Shown here piece by piece: positions 38,403 to 47,088 of a stretch of DNA of 64,000 nt. The DNA comes from Amycolatopsis lurida. GTDB taxonomy: Bacteria; Actinomycetota; Actinomycetes; Mycobacteriales; Pseudonocardiaceae. The stretch covers positions 62,001-126,000 of the forward strand of contig NZ_FNTA01000004.1 in assembly GCF_900105055.1 (NCBI RefSeq), written 5' to 3'. Position 1 is the stretch's first letter; every line of letters starts with the position of its first letter. The translations under genes and the position numbers were made by a program. Below the pieces are notes generated by a model. It ran no database searches. It had not been told where the DNA came from and was given only the letters and a program-made list of their open reading frames with translations.

Positions 38403-39224
38403 TCAGCGGTGTCCGTGGATGGTGCGGTGGATCCAGCCCTGGTAAGCGGGCACGCTGGTGTACAGGCCGGGTCCGTTGGCGCAGGGGACGTCGTCGTCGC
38501 CGGGCCCCGAGGTGACGCCGATCAGCTCCCACCGGCCCCACTTCCCGCGCTGGACCTGCGGTCCGCCCGAATCGCCCATGCACGCCATCGCACCGGGCTT
38601 GCGGCTGATCGTGCAGAGCCGGGTCGAGTCCGCGTAACCGGGCGAACATTCGGACACCGCCCCACGGCGGGTGTCGAGCTGCTGGAGTCGTTCGGGGAAG
38701 ACCGCTTCGGTGATGTCGGCGGTGTCGACCGTGGTGCCAAAGCCCATCAAGCGGGTCGGCGTGCCGGGACGGCCGGGACGGTCGGCGATGCGGATCGGCT
38801 GTTCGGAGACAGGGCGGTCCAGGCGCACCAGCGCGATGTCGTTCTTGTTCGGCGAACCCGGCTGATAACCGGGGTGGCGCACCCAGCGGTCGATCGTGCG
38901 CACGGTGCCACCGGAGGTCCGCCGCTCGCTGCCGATGCGCACCGTCCCCTCCGGCCGAGCCGGGTTGTTCGCCGGGTCGACGCAGTGCGCCGCGGTCACC
39001 ACCCACTGCGGGTGGACCAGCACCGCCCCGCAGACACCTTTGGCGTTGTTCAGCTCGGGCACGATCTCCGGGATCGAGGCCATGAACTCGTACCGCTCGG
39101 TGGAGTTCTTCCCGTTCACCACGGCACCGGCGCTGCCGGGCACCGCGAGCGCGCAGGCGGCACCTGCCAGCACGACCGCGGCGGCACGAACCAGGTTGCG
39201 GCGCTTGGAACCCACTCTCGACAT
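38403..39224 (-). CDS. Secreted trypsin-like serine protease (S1)
   Basis: The 273-residue preproprotein has a signal peptide with a twin Arg-like start (MSRVGSKRRNLVRAAAVVLA, cleavage near GSAGA). The mature N-terminus is close to VVNGKNSTERYEFMASI. The catalytic triad is His in TAAHC, Asp in NKNDIALVRL and Ser in GDSGGP. Disulfide cysteines are in the usual places. The ATG at 39224 is preceded by GAAGGAAA. It is probably an extracellular protease; the short propeptide suggests self or host-protease activation. Confidence 0.9.
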   Translation of the reverse strand: MSRVGSKRRNLVRAAAVVLAGAACALAVPGSAGAVVNGKNSTERYEFMASIPEIVPELNNAKGVCGAVLVHPQWVVTAAHCVDPANNPARPEGTVRIGSERRTSGGTVRTIDRWVRHPGYQPGSPNKNDIALVRLDRPVSEQPIRIADRPGRPGTPTRLMGFGTTVDTADITEAVFPERLQQLDTRRGAVSECSPGYADSTRLCTISRKPGAMACMGDSGGPQVQRGKWGRWELIGVTSGPGDDDVPCANGPGLYTSVPAYQGWIHRTIHGHR

Positions 39225-39441
39225 ACATTTCCTTCGTTCGGGTACTTCGGATCGATGGGATCCAGCATCGCGGTTCGCGGCGTCCCGGACCATCGGGGCA
39301 GCTTGCGGATTCGCCGTCGCGGCTGCTCTACGCCCTGAGGTAGGGCTGGCCCTACCTCCGCGTCCGGCCGAGGACCAGGTGGTTTCGGCCGGCCCGGGAC
39401 CGGCTATCCGATACCGCGATCCGCGAGTGAGGAGGTTCGTC

Positions 39442-39846
39442 ATGCCAGGACGGGAAGACCTGCCCAGCACGCTCTTGCGTTCGCCGCGCGAGGCACAGGA
39501 CACGTGGGTGGCCGCGCATGATTCGGCGCTCGAAACCTACGGTCCCGGCCGCCGCGCCGCCCAGACCGCGTTCGCCGCCGTGAAGCACTCTTTCGTGAAG
39601 GTCGGCGATCATTGGGAGCCGAAGGAGCGCCGCGGGCCGTCCGACGAGCAGGCCGCGGGCGGCGCCGGGCAGCGCACCAAGAGCACCCACGGCGGCGTCG
39701 ACGCGCGAGCCGGAAAGGAACATCTGTCCCAGCGGGCCCGCGAACTCGGGATTCGCGGGCGTTCACGCATGTCGAAGCGCCAATTGGTCACGGCGCTCGA
39801 GAAGGCCAGCCGCCGGGAGACCGCTCGCGCCCGGCAGAGCCGGTAG
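39442..39846 (+). CDS. ChaB family protein with C-terminal SAP/Rho-N-like segment
   Basis: The 134-residue protein contains the ChaB core LPSTLLRSPREAQDTWVAAH, with TAFAAVKHSFVKVGDHWEPK following. Its tail, RARELGIRGRSRMSKRQLVTAL, resembles the Rho N-terminal/SAP nucleic-acid-binding helix. The ATG has GGAGG 6 bases upstream. ChaB was named for cation transport in E. coli, but its molecular role is unclear. It is cytoplasmic, basic at the end, and could bind DNA. Confidence 0.82.
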   Translation: MPGREDLPSTLLRSPREAQDTWVAAHDSALETYGPGRRAAQTAFAAVKHSFVKVGDHWEPKERRGPSDEQAAGGAGQRTKSTHGGVDARAGKEHLSQRARELGIRGRSRMSKRQLVTALEKASRRETARARQSR

Positions 39847-39861
39847 CGAGCAGGCCGTCGG

Positions 39862-39993
39862 TCACTCCCGCCCGAGGACGATCGTCGGTTCGAGTTCGAG
39901 CACCGTGTCCTCCAGGGCATCGGCCTCGCCGCGTGGTTCGGGCACCGTCACCCGTTCGGTCGACGACTGAGGATTTTCGATCGCGTGTGTCAT
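39862..39993 (-). CDS. Small acidic peptide, 43 residues, unknown function
   Basis: The frame from ATG at 39993 to TGA encodes a Cys-free acidic peptide: MTHAIENPQSSTERVTVPEP followed by RGEADALEDTVLELEPTIVL and GRE. GGAG lies 10 bases upstream of the start. The hydrophobic-acidic LEDTVLELEPTIVL part resembles the leader or core layout of some ribosomal peptides, but no maturation enzyme is nearby. It is convergent with the ChaB gene, 15 bases apart. It could be a real small protein, a RiPP precursor orphan or a chance frame. Confidence 0.45.
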   Translation of the reverse strand: MTHAIENPQSSTERVTVPEPRGEADALEDTVLELEPTIVLGRE

Positions 39994-40089
39994 GGTTCTC
40001 AACTCCGTTCGCGTCGGGGCCGGCTGGTGGAAGCCGGCAGGAGGCGATTACCCGGTGCTCCGGAGATCAATCATGCGGGGGCGTTCAGG

Positions 40090-40125
40090 AGGGGTCTCCG
40101 TGACAACTCCGCCACGGAGACCCCT
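40090..40125 (-). terminator. Terminator after the GH43-like gene
   Basis: A perfect 13-bp stem, AGGGGTCTCCGTG with its complement, and a 10-base loop lie 3 bases beyond the stop of the minus-strand GH43-like gene. Confidence 0.8.
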
Positions 40126-40128
40126 TGG

Positions 40129-41277
40129 TCACCAGGTCACGCTGAACTCAGCCGTGGCCCCGCTTCCCGTTTTCGCCAGCTTCCCGATCCGGCTCCGCCG
40201 TTCAGGCGAAGGATCCTCATGCGGAAGCAAGCTCGCGTCGGTGATGTAGTTCCACGAAGCCCACCATGAACCATCAGGCGCCTGGAACGCGTTGAACGCA
40301 CCGGGTCCGCGCTTGTTGCCCGGCAGGTTCTTCTTGCGGTACTTGTCCGGCAGACCCGGCCGGAACCGCGGCTCGCCGTCCGGGTCCGGCTGGTAGGAGA
40401 AATACGCGCGCTGCTCGGCCATCGGGGTGCACCGGTTGTCGGTCAACAAGCTTCCGCAGTACGCGACGCCGGTCGAGTAGCGGTTCGCGTACCAGTTGTT
40501 CCCCGAATAGAAGAGGTACCAGTCACCGTCGATGCGGACGGCGTTGGGATTCTCGATCGTGAGGACGTCGTCGGCCGGGCTGTTGTGGTGCGTCCACTCG
40601 AGATTCGCGTTGTCGATGAGCTTCTTCGCGTCGGCTTCGGCTATCCGCCGCACATGGCGGGGCCGATCGAACTCCAGCTTCGCCGCCCCCAGTGCGGTGA
40701 CGCGGTCCTGCGTCCACGCGCCGTTGCGCAGGGTCAGCCACACCTCGCCCTGCCCCCTGCTCACGTCGGCGTCGATCGCCCACCCGCGCTCCGGGCAGAA
40801 CAGCGGATCGGCGTTGGCGACGAAGCCTCCCGTGGCCCGCAGCGAGGTGGCGTAGCCGATGCAGTGCTTCGCCTGGCCGGCGGGCTCGGGGCCCGGAAGC
40901 GCCGCGCTGTAGAAGACGTAGTAGACGACCCGGCCGTCCTCCTGATGCGCGATCAGCGCAGGTGTCCACAGTGGAGAGTCGGGTCTCGCCCAATAGCCCG
41001 CGGGGAAGGTGACGCCGTCCCACGCGTCGCCGTCGACGGCGCCTCGGCGCTGGAACGATCCGCCACTGAACTCGACCTTGGTGTACGGAAGCTTCTTGCC
41101 CGGGATGCTCGCACCGACGGCGACGTAGGTGTTCGTCTCCGGCACCCGCATCAGATCCGCCGCGGGGAACCGGAAGTCCAGCGACTCGTCGCGCGGCCCG
41201 GTTTCGGCCGTCGCGGCAGGCACGCCGGCCATCAGGCTGACGCCGCAGACCAGGGCGATCAGGACACGCCGCGTCAT
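40129..41277 (-). CDS. Secreted GH43/arabinanase-like five-bladed beta-propeller protein
   Basis: The 382-residue exported protein has a signal peptide (MTRRVLIALVCGVSLMAGVP, cleavage after ATA near 24). GH43-like features include the early Asp in ADLMRVPETNTYVAV, the ARPDSPLWTPALIAHQEDGR blade, CPERGWAIDADVS with a possible pKa-modulating Asp, and IENPNAVRIDGDWYLFYSGN with the ENP element. It probably acts on arabinose- or xylose-containing glycans. Its ATG overlaps the stop of the upstream endonuclease-type gene (ATGA), so the two are coupled, an odd pairing. Confidence 0.75.
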   Translation of the reverse strand: MTRRVLIALVCGVSLMAGVPAATAETGPRDESLDFRFPAADLMRVPETNTYVAVGASIPGKKLPYTKVEFSGGSFQRRGAVDGDAWDGVTFPAGYWARPDSPLWTPALIAHQEDGRVVYYVFYSAALPGPEPAGQAKHCIGYATSLRATGGFVANADPLFCPERGWAIDADVSRGQGEVWLTLRNGAWTQDRVTALGAAKLEFDRPRHVRRIAEADAKKLIDNANLEWTHHNSPADDVLTIENPNAVRIDGDWYLFYSGNNWYANRYSTGVAYCGSLLTDNRCTPMAEQRAYFSYQPDPDGEPRFRPGLPDKYRKKNLPGNKRGPGAFNAFQAPDGSWWASWNYITDASLLPHEDPSPERRSRIGKLAKTGSGATAEFSVTW

Positions 41278-42077
41278 CGGGTCACCGTCACGCGAGCGCG
41301 TACCGGACGGTGGTCGCTTCCGTAGCCACCGAGGGCGGCCACCTCGGACCCGGTCGAGTCGTTCTCGGCCCACACATGGTCGATGGACCTGGTGCCGTGG
41401 CTCGGAGCACTGTAGGAGTCGGCCACCCGCCGCAGCCCCGCCATCAGGTCCGAACCCGGCTCGGCGTTGAAGTCGCCCATGACGACGGGCTCGGCCACCC
41501 GCGAGGAGAACCAGTCCGCGGTGGCGCGGACCTGCAGATTGTGCAGTTCACGGTTGAGGGCGAACCGCTGCGCGGACGGCGTCAGGTGCACGACGCCCAC
41601 GACCCACTCGAAGCCCGTGCCTCCCACCCGTACCCAGTTGACGTACTTCGGCGGCACCCAGCAGCCACAGTCGCCGGGTTCCGCGGGGCCGGTACCTGGC
41701 GTGGACGGGTCCACTTTGGACGCGGGTGAGATCTCCTGCGCGCCGTGACCGGTGACGGTCAGGTTGCCGCGCACGAGGATGGCGTTGTGCCTGACAGCGC
41801 GACGATCCGACTCGTAGATCGCGACGTATCCCGTGGCGGCCGCGGCCTCCTTCACCACCTCCTCGCGGTCGGCGACCTCCTGCAGCCCGATGACGGCGGG
41901 GCGTTCGGTCTCGATGAGACGGACGAGGTCGGCCTTGAGACCGCCCGCGTCGCCCACGTTGTAGGTGACGACCTTGATCGTGCGTTCGGTCGCCGCCTCG
42001 GCGGCGGGCACCGTGAGGAGTGTGGCGAACGGCACCAGCAGTGCCAGCGCGAGGGTCCTGCGCCTCGAATGCTTCAT
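41274..42077 (-). CDS. Secreted endonuclease/exonuclease/phosphatase family protein
   Basis: The 267-residue protein has a signal peptide (MKHSRRRTLALALLVPFATL...AAEA). All EEP-fold motifs are in order: VVTYNVGD, IGLQEVADREE, VGVVHLTP, VMGDFNAEPGSDL and YGSDHRPVRARV with the catalytic His. Members hydrolyse nucleic-acid or phospholipid phosphodiesters with Mg. Export suggests an extracellular DNase or sphingomyelinase-like enzyme. It is the first gene of a two-gene operon with the GH43-like protein. Confidence 0.88.
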   Translation of the reverse strand: MKHSRRRTLALALLVPFATLLTVPAAEAATERTIKVVTYNVGDAGGLKADLVRLIETERPAVIGLQEVADREEVVKEAAAATGYVAIYESDRRAVRHNAILVRGNLTVTGHGAQEISPASKVDPSTPGTGPAEPGDCGCWVPPKYVNWVRVGGTGFEWVVGVVHLTPSAQRFALNRELHNLQVRATADWFSSRVAEPVVMGDFNAEPGSDLMAGLRRVADSYSAPSHGTRSIDHVWAENDSTGSEVAALGGYGSDHRPVRARVTVTR

Positions 42078-42172
42078 GGGATTCCCTCCAGTGTCGATGA
42101 CGGAGGGAATCGGACCATCGGCGGCCCGCCACGGGCAACGCTCCGCGCGATCCCGTCATCTCCCGGAAAGAA

Positions 42173-42526
42173 TTACTCCGGCGAAGGGTTCTCCCAGACG
42201 AAGGTGACCTTGTTGCCCGCCGGATCCACGATCTCCGTCAGCTTGACGAAGCCGAAGTCCTGGATCGGTCCGCATTCCACCCCTTGCTCCGCGAGGTCGC
42301 CGACGGTCTCCTCGATGTCCTCGACGACGAGGACCACGGTGCTCTTACCCGCGGTTTCCGGATCGTGGGCCACCTGGATACCCGCGTTCCCGGTGATGCG
42401 CCATTCCGCGACGCCTTCCATGGGTTCGGTGTCGGGCCGCCGCCCGAGCCACTGCTCGTACCAGGCGACGGCGGCGGCGTGGTCGGAGACCGGCAGAACC
42501 GCGTAGACATCCTTGAAGCTCGGCAA
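42173..42526 (-). CDS. VOC family protein
   Basis: The 117-residue single VOC module begins AVLPVSDHAAAVAWYEQWLG and ends LTEIVDPAGNKVTFVWE. AEWRITGNAGIQVAHDPE gives the middle strands. It is of the glyoxalase/bleomycin-resistance fold with unknown ligand. It stands alone, divergent from the small exported-protein gene at 42.6 kb. Confidence 0.85.
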   Translation of the reverse strand: MPSFKDVYAVLPVSDHAAAVAWYEQWLGRRPDTEPMEGVAEWRITGNAGIQVAHDPETAGKSTVVLVVEDIEETVGDLAEQGVECGPIQDFGFVKLTEIVDPAGNKVTFVWENPSPE

Positions 42527-42636
42527 GGGGTTGTCCTTCCACTCGGATCGCCGACCACTGTAGGCCGGTTTGTCCGAGTTCGCCCCGGCTTTACAAGGTC
42601 ACCTCTACCCTGCACCGCGTGACCGGCGGACGAACA

Positions 42637-43005
42637 ATGAGGCTGACAGCGCGGCTTTTCGCCGTGTTGGCCGTGCTCACCGCTGTCGCCCTCTTGCAGG
42701 GCGCGCTGTGCAGTGACGGCGCCGCAGCGGCCGGCTCGCCCTGCGCTCCCCTGTTCGCCGCCGAAGCCACCCACAGCACGAACCCGGCCGACGAATGCCC
42801 GACGGCCCTGCTGAGCCCGGCGGACCAGCCTCTTCCGGCCAACCACCTCGACGATCTCGCCGGCATCGGCGCGGCGCTGCTGGCCACGCTCGTCCTGCTC
42901 GTCCGGCACCGTCGCCCCGGCGGGACGAGAGTACCGCCGTCCTTCCCGGCAAGGCGTTCGACGACCACCCCACCGCTCGTCCAGCTCTGCGTTTCCCGTA
43001 CCTGA
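42637..43005 (+). CDS. Small exported protein with C-terminal LCVSRT motif (LpqS-like type)
   Basis: The 122-residue protein has an N-terminal signal-like helix (MRLTARLFAVLAVLTAVALL), four cysteines before the end (LCSD, SPCAP, DECP), a second hydrophobic helix (LAGIGAALLATLVLLVRH) and a tail PLVQLCVSRT. The identical last six residues end the LpqS-like protein at 46.6 kb. The ATG is preferred because a signal follows at once; a GTG 18 bases upstream is possible. It lies 55 bases before the DsbA-like gene. Likely roles are metal or thiol handling at the membrane; unproven. Confidence 0.6.
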   Translation: MRLTARLFAVLAVLTAVALLQGALCSDGAAAAGSPCAPLFAAEATHSTNPADECPTALLSPADQPLPANHLDDLAGIGAALLATLVLLVRHRRPGGTRVPPSFPARRSTTTPPLVQLCVSRT

Positions 43006-43060
43006 TCCGGCCCGCCCATGCCGCTTTCAGTTGCCGGAACCGAGCCAAGGACACAACAGA

Positions 43061-43729
43061 ATGACCAAGAACACCAAGGTTTCCCTGACGGTCGTGGCCG
43101 TCGTCGTCGCGGTCGTGGCCGCGTTGCTCGTCGTCACCGATCTGGGTGAGGACGCCCCAGCGGCGCAGGTGGACGCACCCCCGGTAGTACCCGCGTCGAT
43201 CCTCGTCCGGCCGGACAGCCATCGGCTCTCCGATCCGGCGGGCAGCAAGGTGACCGTCGTGGAGTTCCTCGACCTCGAATGCGAGGCGTGCGGCGCCGCG
43301 TATCCCGGCGTCGAACGCCTCCGCGCCGAGTACGGGGACCGCGTCACGTTCGTGCTGCGCTACTTCCCCATCCCGAGTCACCAGAACGCCGAACTCGCCG
43401 CGCGGGCCGTCGAAGCGGCGGGTAAGCAGGGCAAGCTCGAACCGATGTACCGCCTGATGTTCGAGAAGCAGCCGGAGTGGGGCGATCAGCAGGTCTCCCA
43501 CCGCGAGACCTTCCTCGGGTTCGCCCGTGAACTGGGCCTCGACCTGCCTGCCTTCGAAACGGCGCTCGATGACCCGGTCACGCTCGGCCGGGTGCTGGCC
43601 GACCGCACCGACGGCGCGAACGTCGGCGTCGAGGGCACGCCGACGTTCTTCGTCAACGGCGTCAAGTTCACGGGGTCACCGTCCTATCAGGGTCTCAAGG
43701 CCGTCATCGACCGGGAGCTCGCGAGATGA
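43061..43729 (+). CDS. DsbA-like thioredoxin-fold membrane-anchored oxidase
   Basis: The 222-residue protein has an N-terminal anchor (VSLTVVAVVVAVVAALLVV) and a thioredoxin fold with active site ECEAC (Cys 74 and 77). A cis-Pro lies in VEGTPTFFVNG, and helical insertion typical of DsbA is present. It introduces disulfides in exported proteins. AAGGA precedes the ATG. Its stop overlaps the ATG of the VKOR gene (ATGA), the natural partner that reoxidises it. Confidence 0.92.
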   Translation: MTKNTKVSLTVVAVVVAVVAALLVVTDLGEDAPAAQVDAPPVVPASILVRPDSHRLSDPAGSKVTVVEFLDLECEACGAAYPGVERLRAEYGDRVTFVLRYFPIPSHQNAELAARAVEAAGKQGKLEPMYRLMFEKQPEWGDQQVSHRETFLGFARELGLDLPAFETALDDPVTLGRVLADRTDGANVGVEGTPTFFVNGVKFTGSPSYQGLKAVIDRELAR

Positions 43730-44292
43730 CCCCGTTCGCCGTCCGGGCGACGCCGTGGGTGCTGCTGGTCGGTGGCGCGCTCGGGCTGCTGGCTTCGTTC
43801 GTGCTCACGGTCGAGAAGATCGCGCTGCTCAAGGATTTCTCGTACATCCCGACCTGCAGCGTCAACCCGGTGCTCAGCTGTGGGTCGATCATGAAGACGC
43901 CGCAGGCCGAACTGTTCGGGTTCCCCAATCCGTTGCTGGGGATCGCCGGGTTCGGCGTGGTCGTGACGACCGGGGTCGTGTTGCTCGGCGGCGCACGGCT
44001 CCCCCGCTGGTATTGGCTGGGCCTCCAGATCGGCTCGGCGTTCGGTGTCGTCTTCGTGCACTGGCTGATGGTGCAGAGCCTGTACGTCATCGGCGCGCTG
44101 TGCCCGTACTGCATGATCGTCTGGGCGGTCACCATCGCCGTCTTCTGGTACACGACACTGCACAACCTCCACAAAGGACCGGAGGTGAAGGCGGTGATCC
44201 GGTACCACAGCGTGGTCCTCGTGGTCTGGTACGCCGCCGTCACCGTCGCGGTCCTGCAGGCATTCTGGAGTTACTGGACGACGCTCATCTGA
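43726..44292 (+). CDS. Vitamin K epoxide reductase (VKOR) family protein
   Basis: The 188-residue protein has four to five membrane helices. The loop cysteines are Cys 44 and Cys 52 (PTCSVNPVLSCGS), and the CPYC active site is at 126-129. In actinobacteria VKOR replaces DsbB, passing electrons from DsbA to menaquinone. It is translationally coupled to the DsbA-like gene. Its 3' end overlaps the convergent MFS gene by 22 bases, leaving no room for a terminator. Confidence 0.93.
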   Translation: MTPFAVRATPWVLLVGGALGLLASFVLTVEKIALLKDFSYIPTCSVNPVLSCGSIMKTPQAELFGFPNPLLGIAGFGVVVTTGVVLLGGARLPRWYWLGLQIGSAFGVVFVHWLMVQSLYVIGALCPYCMIVWAVTIAVFWYTTLHNLHKGPEVKAVIRYHSVVLVVWYAAVTVAVLQAFWSYWTTLI

Positions 44293-45503
44293 AGGCGGCT
44301 CCGGTCGAGACCACGCAATCCCCAGGCACAGGCTGCGCCGATCACCGTCAGGGCGAGCCACGGGAATTCCGGGAAGCCCGCTCGGCGCGCGACGTCGAAG
44401 ACGGTGCCGGTGAAGAGGTTGCCGAGGAGGATGCCCACGCCGACGACCGTGTTGTAGAAGCCGTAGTGCGTGGCCACCAGGCGATCGCCCGAAAGCCGCA
44501 CTACGGTGTCCATTTCGAACGGGAAGACGACGACCGTGCCGACGGCCAGCAACGCTGCGGAGAGCAGCAGTCCGACGCCGGCCGCGGCCGGTCCCGCCCG
44601 GGCCACCGTCAGCGGTGCGACGAAGGCCACGGCCATGAACACCATCCCCACGGCCAAGCAGGTGCCGGGCGGCCACCGGTCCTTGAACCAGGCCGTGATC
44701 TTGAGCTGTCCGGCGATCGCGAGGCCGCCCGAGATCACGAACAGCCCCGCGATGAGCACGGTCGCCGACGTCTCCGAACCGGTGATCCGGCGAGCCTCCA
44801 TCGGAAGGGCGAGGTAGGTCTGGAACGACAGCACGTACGAGCCGATCATGACCAGCGCGAAGAGCAGGAAGGACCGGTTAGCCGCGACGATCCGCCAATC
44901 CGACCAGATCGACGAGGCGCCCCCTTCGCTTTCGTGCGCGGGCAGCACGCGTATCTGCACCACGGTCAGGACTCCGAAGACCGCGGCGGCGGCCAGGCAG
45001 GTCAGCCGGAAGTCGACGGCCGTCAGTGCCAGCCCGACCACCGGTCCGGCGAGGATCCCGCCCTGGTAGAACACGTTGAACACGGAGAAGGCCTCCAGCC
45101 GCCGCTCCCCCGCGTCCGCCGCGAGATAGGCGCGGACCGCCGGGTTGAACAGCGCCCCGGCGAAGCCGGTCGCCGCGGACGCGACGATGAGCGACGGCAA
45201 CGACGAAGTCACGCTCAACAGCGCGAATCCCGCCGTCCGCAGCACACATCCGGCGACGATGAGCGGTTTGTAGCCGAACCGGTCGGCCAGCGTGCCGCCG
45301 ACGAGGAACATGCCCTGCTGCGAGAAGTTGCGGATCCCCAGCACCAGGCCGACCGCCCAGCCCGCCAGCCCCAGCGGACCCGAAAGGTAGCCGGCGAGAT
45401 ACGGCATCAGCATGTAGAAGCCGACGTTGATGGTGAACTGGTTGACCATTAACACCTTGCTGGGCCGGTCGAAGGAGCGGAACCGCTCGGCGAACCCGGT
45501 CAC
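44271..45503 (-). CDS. Major facilitator superfamily transporter (Rv0849-like)
   Basis: The 410-residue protein has about twelve membrane helices and the MFS loop [17 protein letters not shown] after helix 2. The GTG start lies inside the stop of the cysteine-synthase-like gene (GTGA), so translation is coupled. The gene order small exported protein, cysteine-synthase-like, MFS is that of lpqS-cysK2-Rv0849 in Mycobacterium tuberculosis. It probably exports a thiol or cysteine derivative; substrate unproven. Confidence 0.85.
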   Translation of the reverse strand: MTGFAERFRSFDRPSKVLMVNQFTINVGFYMLMPYLAGYLSGPLGLAGWAVGLVLGIRNFSQQGMFLVGGTLADRFGYKPLIVAGCVLRTAGFALLSVTSSLPSLIVASAATGFAGALFNPAVRAYLAADAGERRLEAFSVFNVFYQGGILAGPVVGLALTAVDFRLTCLAAAAVFGVLTVVQIRVLPAHESEGGASSIWSDWRIVAANRSFLLFALVMIGSYVLSFQTYLALPMEARRITGSETSATVLIAGLFVISGGLAIAGQLKITAWFKDRWPPGTCLAVGMVFMAVAFVAPLTVARAGPAAAGVGLLLSAALLAVGTVVVFPFEMDTVVRLSGDRLVATHYGFYNTVVGVGILLGNLFTGTVFDVARRAGFPEFPWLALTVIGAACAWGLRGLDRSRLQMSVVQ

Positions 45504-46549
45504 AGCGCGGGGTCCACGACCGTGCGGCACCGGGTCCAGCGTTCCACCACGCGCTCCCCGGGATGCGCGATAACGTCCGGCTCCCGTGCCGGGACGACGT
45601 CGAGCAGGCCGTGTCCCGCGCAGTACTCGTCGTTGTAGACGGTGTCGAAATAGCGCTGGGGGCCGTCCGGGAAGATCGCCGCGATCCGGACGTCCGGATC
45701 GTGTGTGCGGGCTAGCCAGGCGGCCACGAGGGCGACCGCGCCGACACTCCAGCCCCCTGTCGCGTACTGGGCGGCGGCGAGACGGCGGCAGGTCCACACC
45801 GCTTCGGCGGGCGCGACCCAGTGGACCTCCTCGAACGCGTCGTAGTCGACGTTACGCGGATGGATACTCGACCCGAGCCCGCGCATCAGCCGAGAGGTGG
45901 CGGGTTGCCCGAAGATCGTCGACCCGACGGTGTCCACGCCCACCAGGCGCAGCTGCGGGAAGTACCGCCGCAACGCGCGGAAGGTCCCGGCCGAATGCCC
46001 GCCGGTGCCGACCGAGCACACCAGTACGTCGATCCGGCCCAGTTGCGCGGCCAGTTCGTCGGCCAAGGTCGCGTACGCGGCCACGTTGTCCGGGTTGTGG
46101 TACTGGTCGGGGCACCAGGAGCCGGGCTGCTCCGCCAGCACGCGCTGGACCCTGTCCCGGCGCGCCTGCTGCCAGCCGCCCACCGGATGCGGCTCGGTGA
46201 CGAGGTCGACGCGGGTGCCGTGCGCGGTGAGCATCCGCCGGACGATGGGCTCCATGCCGGGATCGGTGACCAGGGTGACCGGATGTCCGTGGACGATCCC
46301 GGCCAGCGCGAGGCCGAGCCCGAGCGTCCCGCTGGTCGACTCGACGATCAGCGCACCGTCGGCAAGGTCGCCGCGGGCCTTGGCCGCTCCCACCATGTGC
46401 AGCGCGGGGCGGTCCTTCATACCGCCGGGATTGAAGCCCTCCAGTTTGGCCCAGAAACCCTTACCGGACCCGGTGAGTCGTTCGTCGATCCAGAGCACGG
46501 GCGTGTTGCCGACGGCCGGCGCCGTGTACCGGGGCAGGACTGCGTTCAT
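45500..46549 (-). CDS. cysK2: PLP-dependent cysteine synthase family protein (CysK2-like)
   Basis: The 349-residue fold-type II PLP enzyme has its Schiff-base lysine in GGMKDRPA (Lys 45), a substrate loop [12 protein letters not shown] and a phosphate-binding [10 protein letters not shown]. tuberculosis CysK2 makes S-sulfocysteine from O-phosphoserine and thiosulfate; the shared lpqS/MFS context suggests the same class here. A role in non-protein amino-acid synthesis is the alternative. It starts 54 bases after the LpqS-like gene and overlaps the MFS start. Confidence 0.85.
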   Translation of the reverse strand: MNAVLPRYTAPAVGNTPVLWIDERLTGSGKGFWAKLEGFNPGGMKDRPALHMVGAAKARGDLADGALIVESTSGTLGLGLALAGIVHGHPVTLVTDPGMEPIVRRMLTAHGTRVDLVTEPHPVGGWQQARRDRVQRVLAEQPGSWCPDQYHNPDNVAAYATLADELAAQLGRIDVLVCSVGTGGHSAGTFRALRRYFPQLRLVGVDTVGSTIFGQPATSRLMRGLGSSIHPRNVDYDAFEEVHWVAPAEAVWTCRRLAAAQYATGGWSVGAVALVAAWLARTHDPDVRIAAIFPDGPQRYFDTVYNDEYCAGHGLLDVVPAREPDVIAHPGERVVERWTRCRTVVDPAL

Positions 46550-46603
46550 CGAGGATTCGTCTTTCTGTGCTGTGCGGACGAGGACGGGACGGCGCGAGGC
46601 CGG

Positions 46604-46945
46604 TCACGTCCGCGAAACGCACAGCTCGACGAGTATCCGGGGCCCGCTCCGGATGACTGGGAGCAGCCGGGTGTCCTCGTGCACCACAGGCGAAAAGCCG
46701 GGTTCCGAGTGAGGCGGGACAGCTGGGACGGGCGGAGATTCCTCGCTTCGGACCGCGACGGCGGCGAGCGGACGGGCGTGTACGTGGCCCTCCCGCGGCG
46801 GGCACGACGAGTCGTGAGAGGCCGAGGCCACGGTGAGGGCACCGCCGCGGCCGTCGTCCAGACAGCCGGCAGCCCCGGAACCCGCCACGACCAGCAACAC
46901 CAAGGCCACCACGAGTCGACGAAGAGTAGCCGGGAAGACACTCAC
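46604..46945 (-). CDS. lpqS: LpqS-like small exported protein with C-terminal LCVSRT
   Basis: The protein of about 113 residues has a signal-like hydrophobic segment (LVVALVLLVVAGSG, then AAGC, a possible lipobox), a SSCPP motif, a His-rich GHVHARP patch and the tail ILVELCVSRT. Position upstream of cysK2 and an MFS gene matches mycobacterial lpqS, whose locus belongs to the copper-responsive RicR regulon. I took the GTG at 46945 because GGTGGG lies 5 bases upstream; another GTG lies 9 bases before. The His and Cys residues could bind copper. Confidence 0.65.
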   Translation of the reverse strand: MSVFPATLRRLVVALVLLVVAGSGAAGCLDDGRGGALTVASASHDSSCPPREGHVHARPLAAVAVRSEESPPVPAVPPHSEPGFSPVVHEDTRLLPVIRSGPRILVELCVSRT

Positions 46946-46988
46946 AGTTCCCACCGTAGCAAAGATCGGCTTCGTCTCCCATGTGGCC

Positions 46989-47050
46989 TAGTACTAGTGG
47001 TCTTAGTAGCACTTCACCGGGCACTCACAATCGGCCCCGTACTACTAAGC
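46989..47050. promoter_or_regulatory. Putative BlaI/CopY-type operators in the divergent gap
   Basis: The gap between the LpqS-like and NlpC/P60 genes contains CTAGTACTAG (46989-46998, a perfect 10-bp palindrome), then TTAGTAG (47003-47009) and an inverted TACTACTAA (47040-47048). TACTA/TAGTA half-sites resemble BlaI-family operators, and a blaI-like gene lies 1.1 kb to the right. The exact spacing does not match a single textbook site. Confidence 0.4.
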
Positions 47051-47088
47051 GCGATAGTTGACCTTGTAAGACAGGAGATTCGGCACCC

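Noticed and set aside
37129..39228. A 699-codon minus-strand frame across the secreted propeller-like gene and protease gene
   Set aside because: It is a frame artefact of high GC. It overlaps two well-supported genes, and its translation is low-complexity Arg-rich.
39862..39993. Calling the 43-residue peptide a RiPP precursor
   Set aside because: No modification enzyme, protease or transporter lies next to it, so it is left as an unknown small protein.
46946..47088. CsoR/RicR copper operator (TACCC-N5-GGGTA type) before the LpqS-like gene
   Set aside because: The palindrome was looked for because of the mycobacterial parallel, but no such sequence is present. TACTA/TAGTA repeats are there instead.
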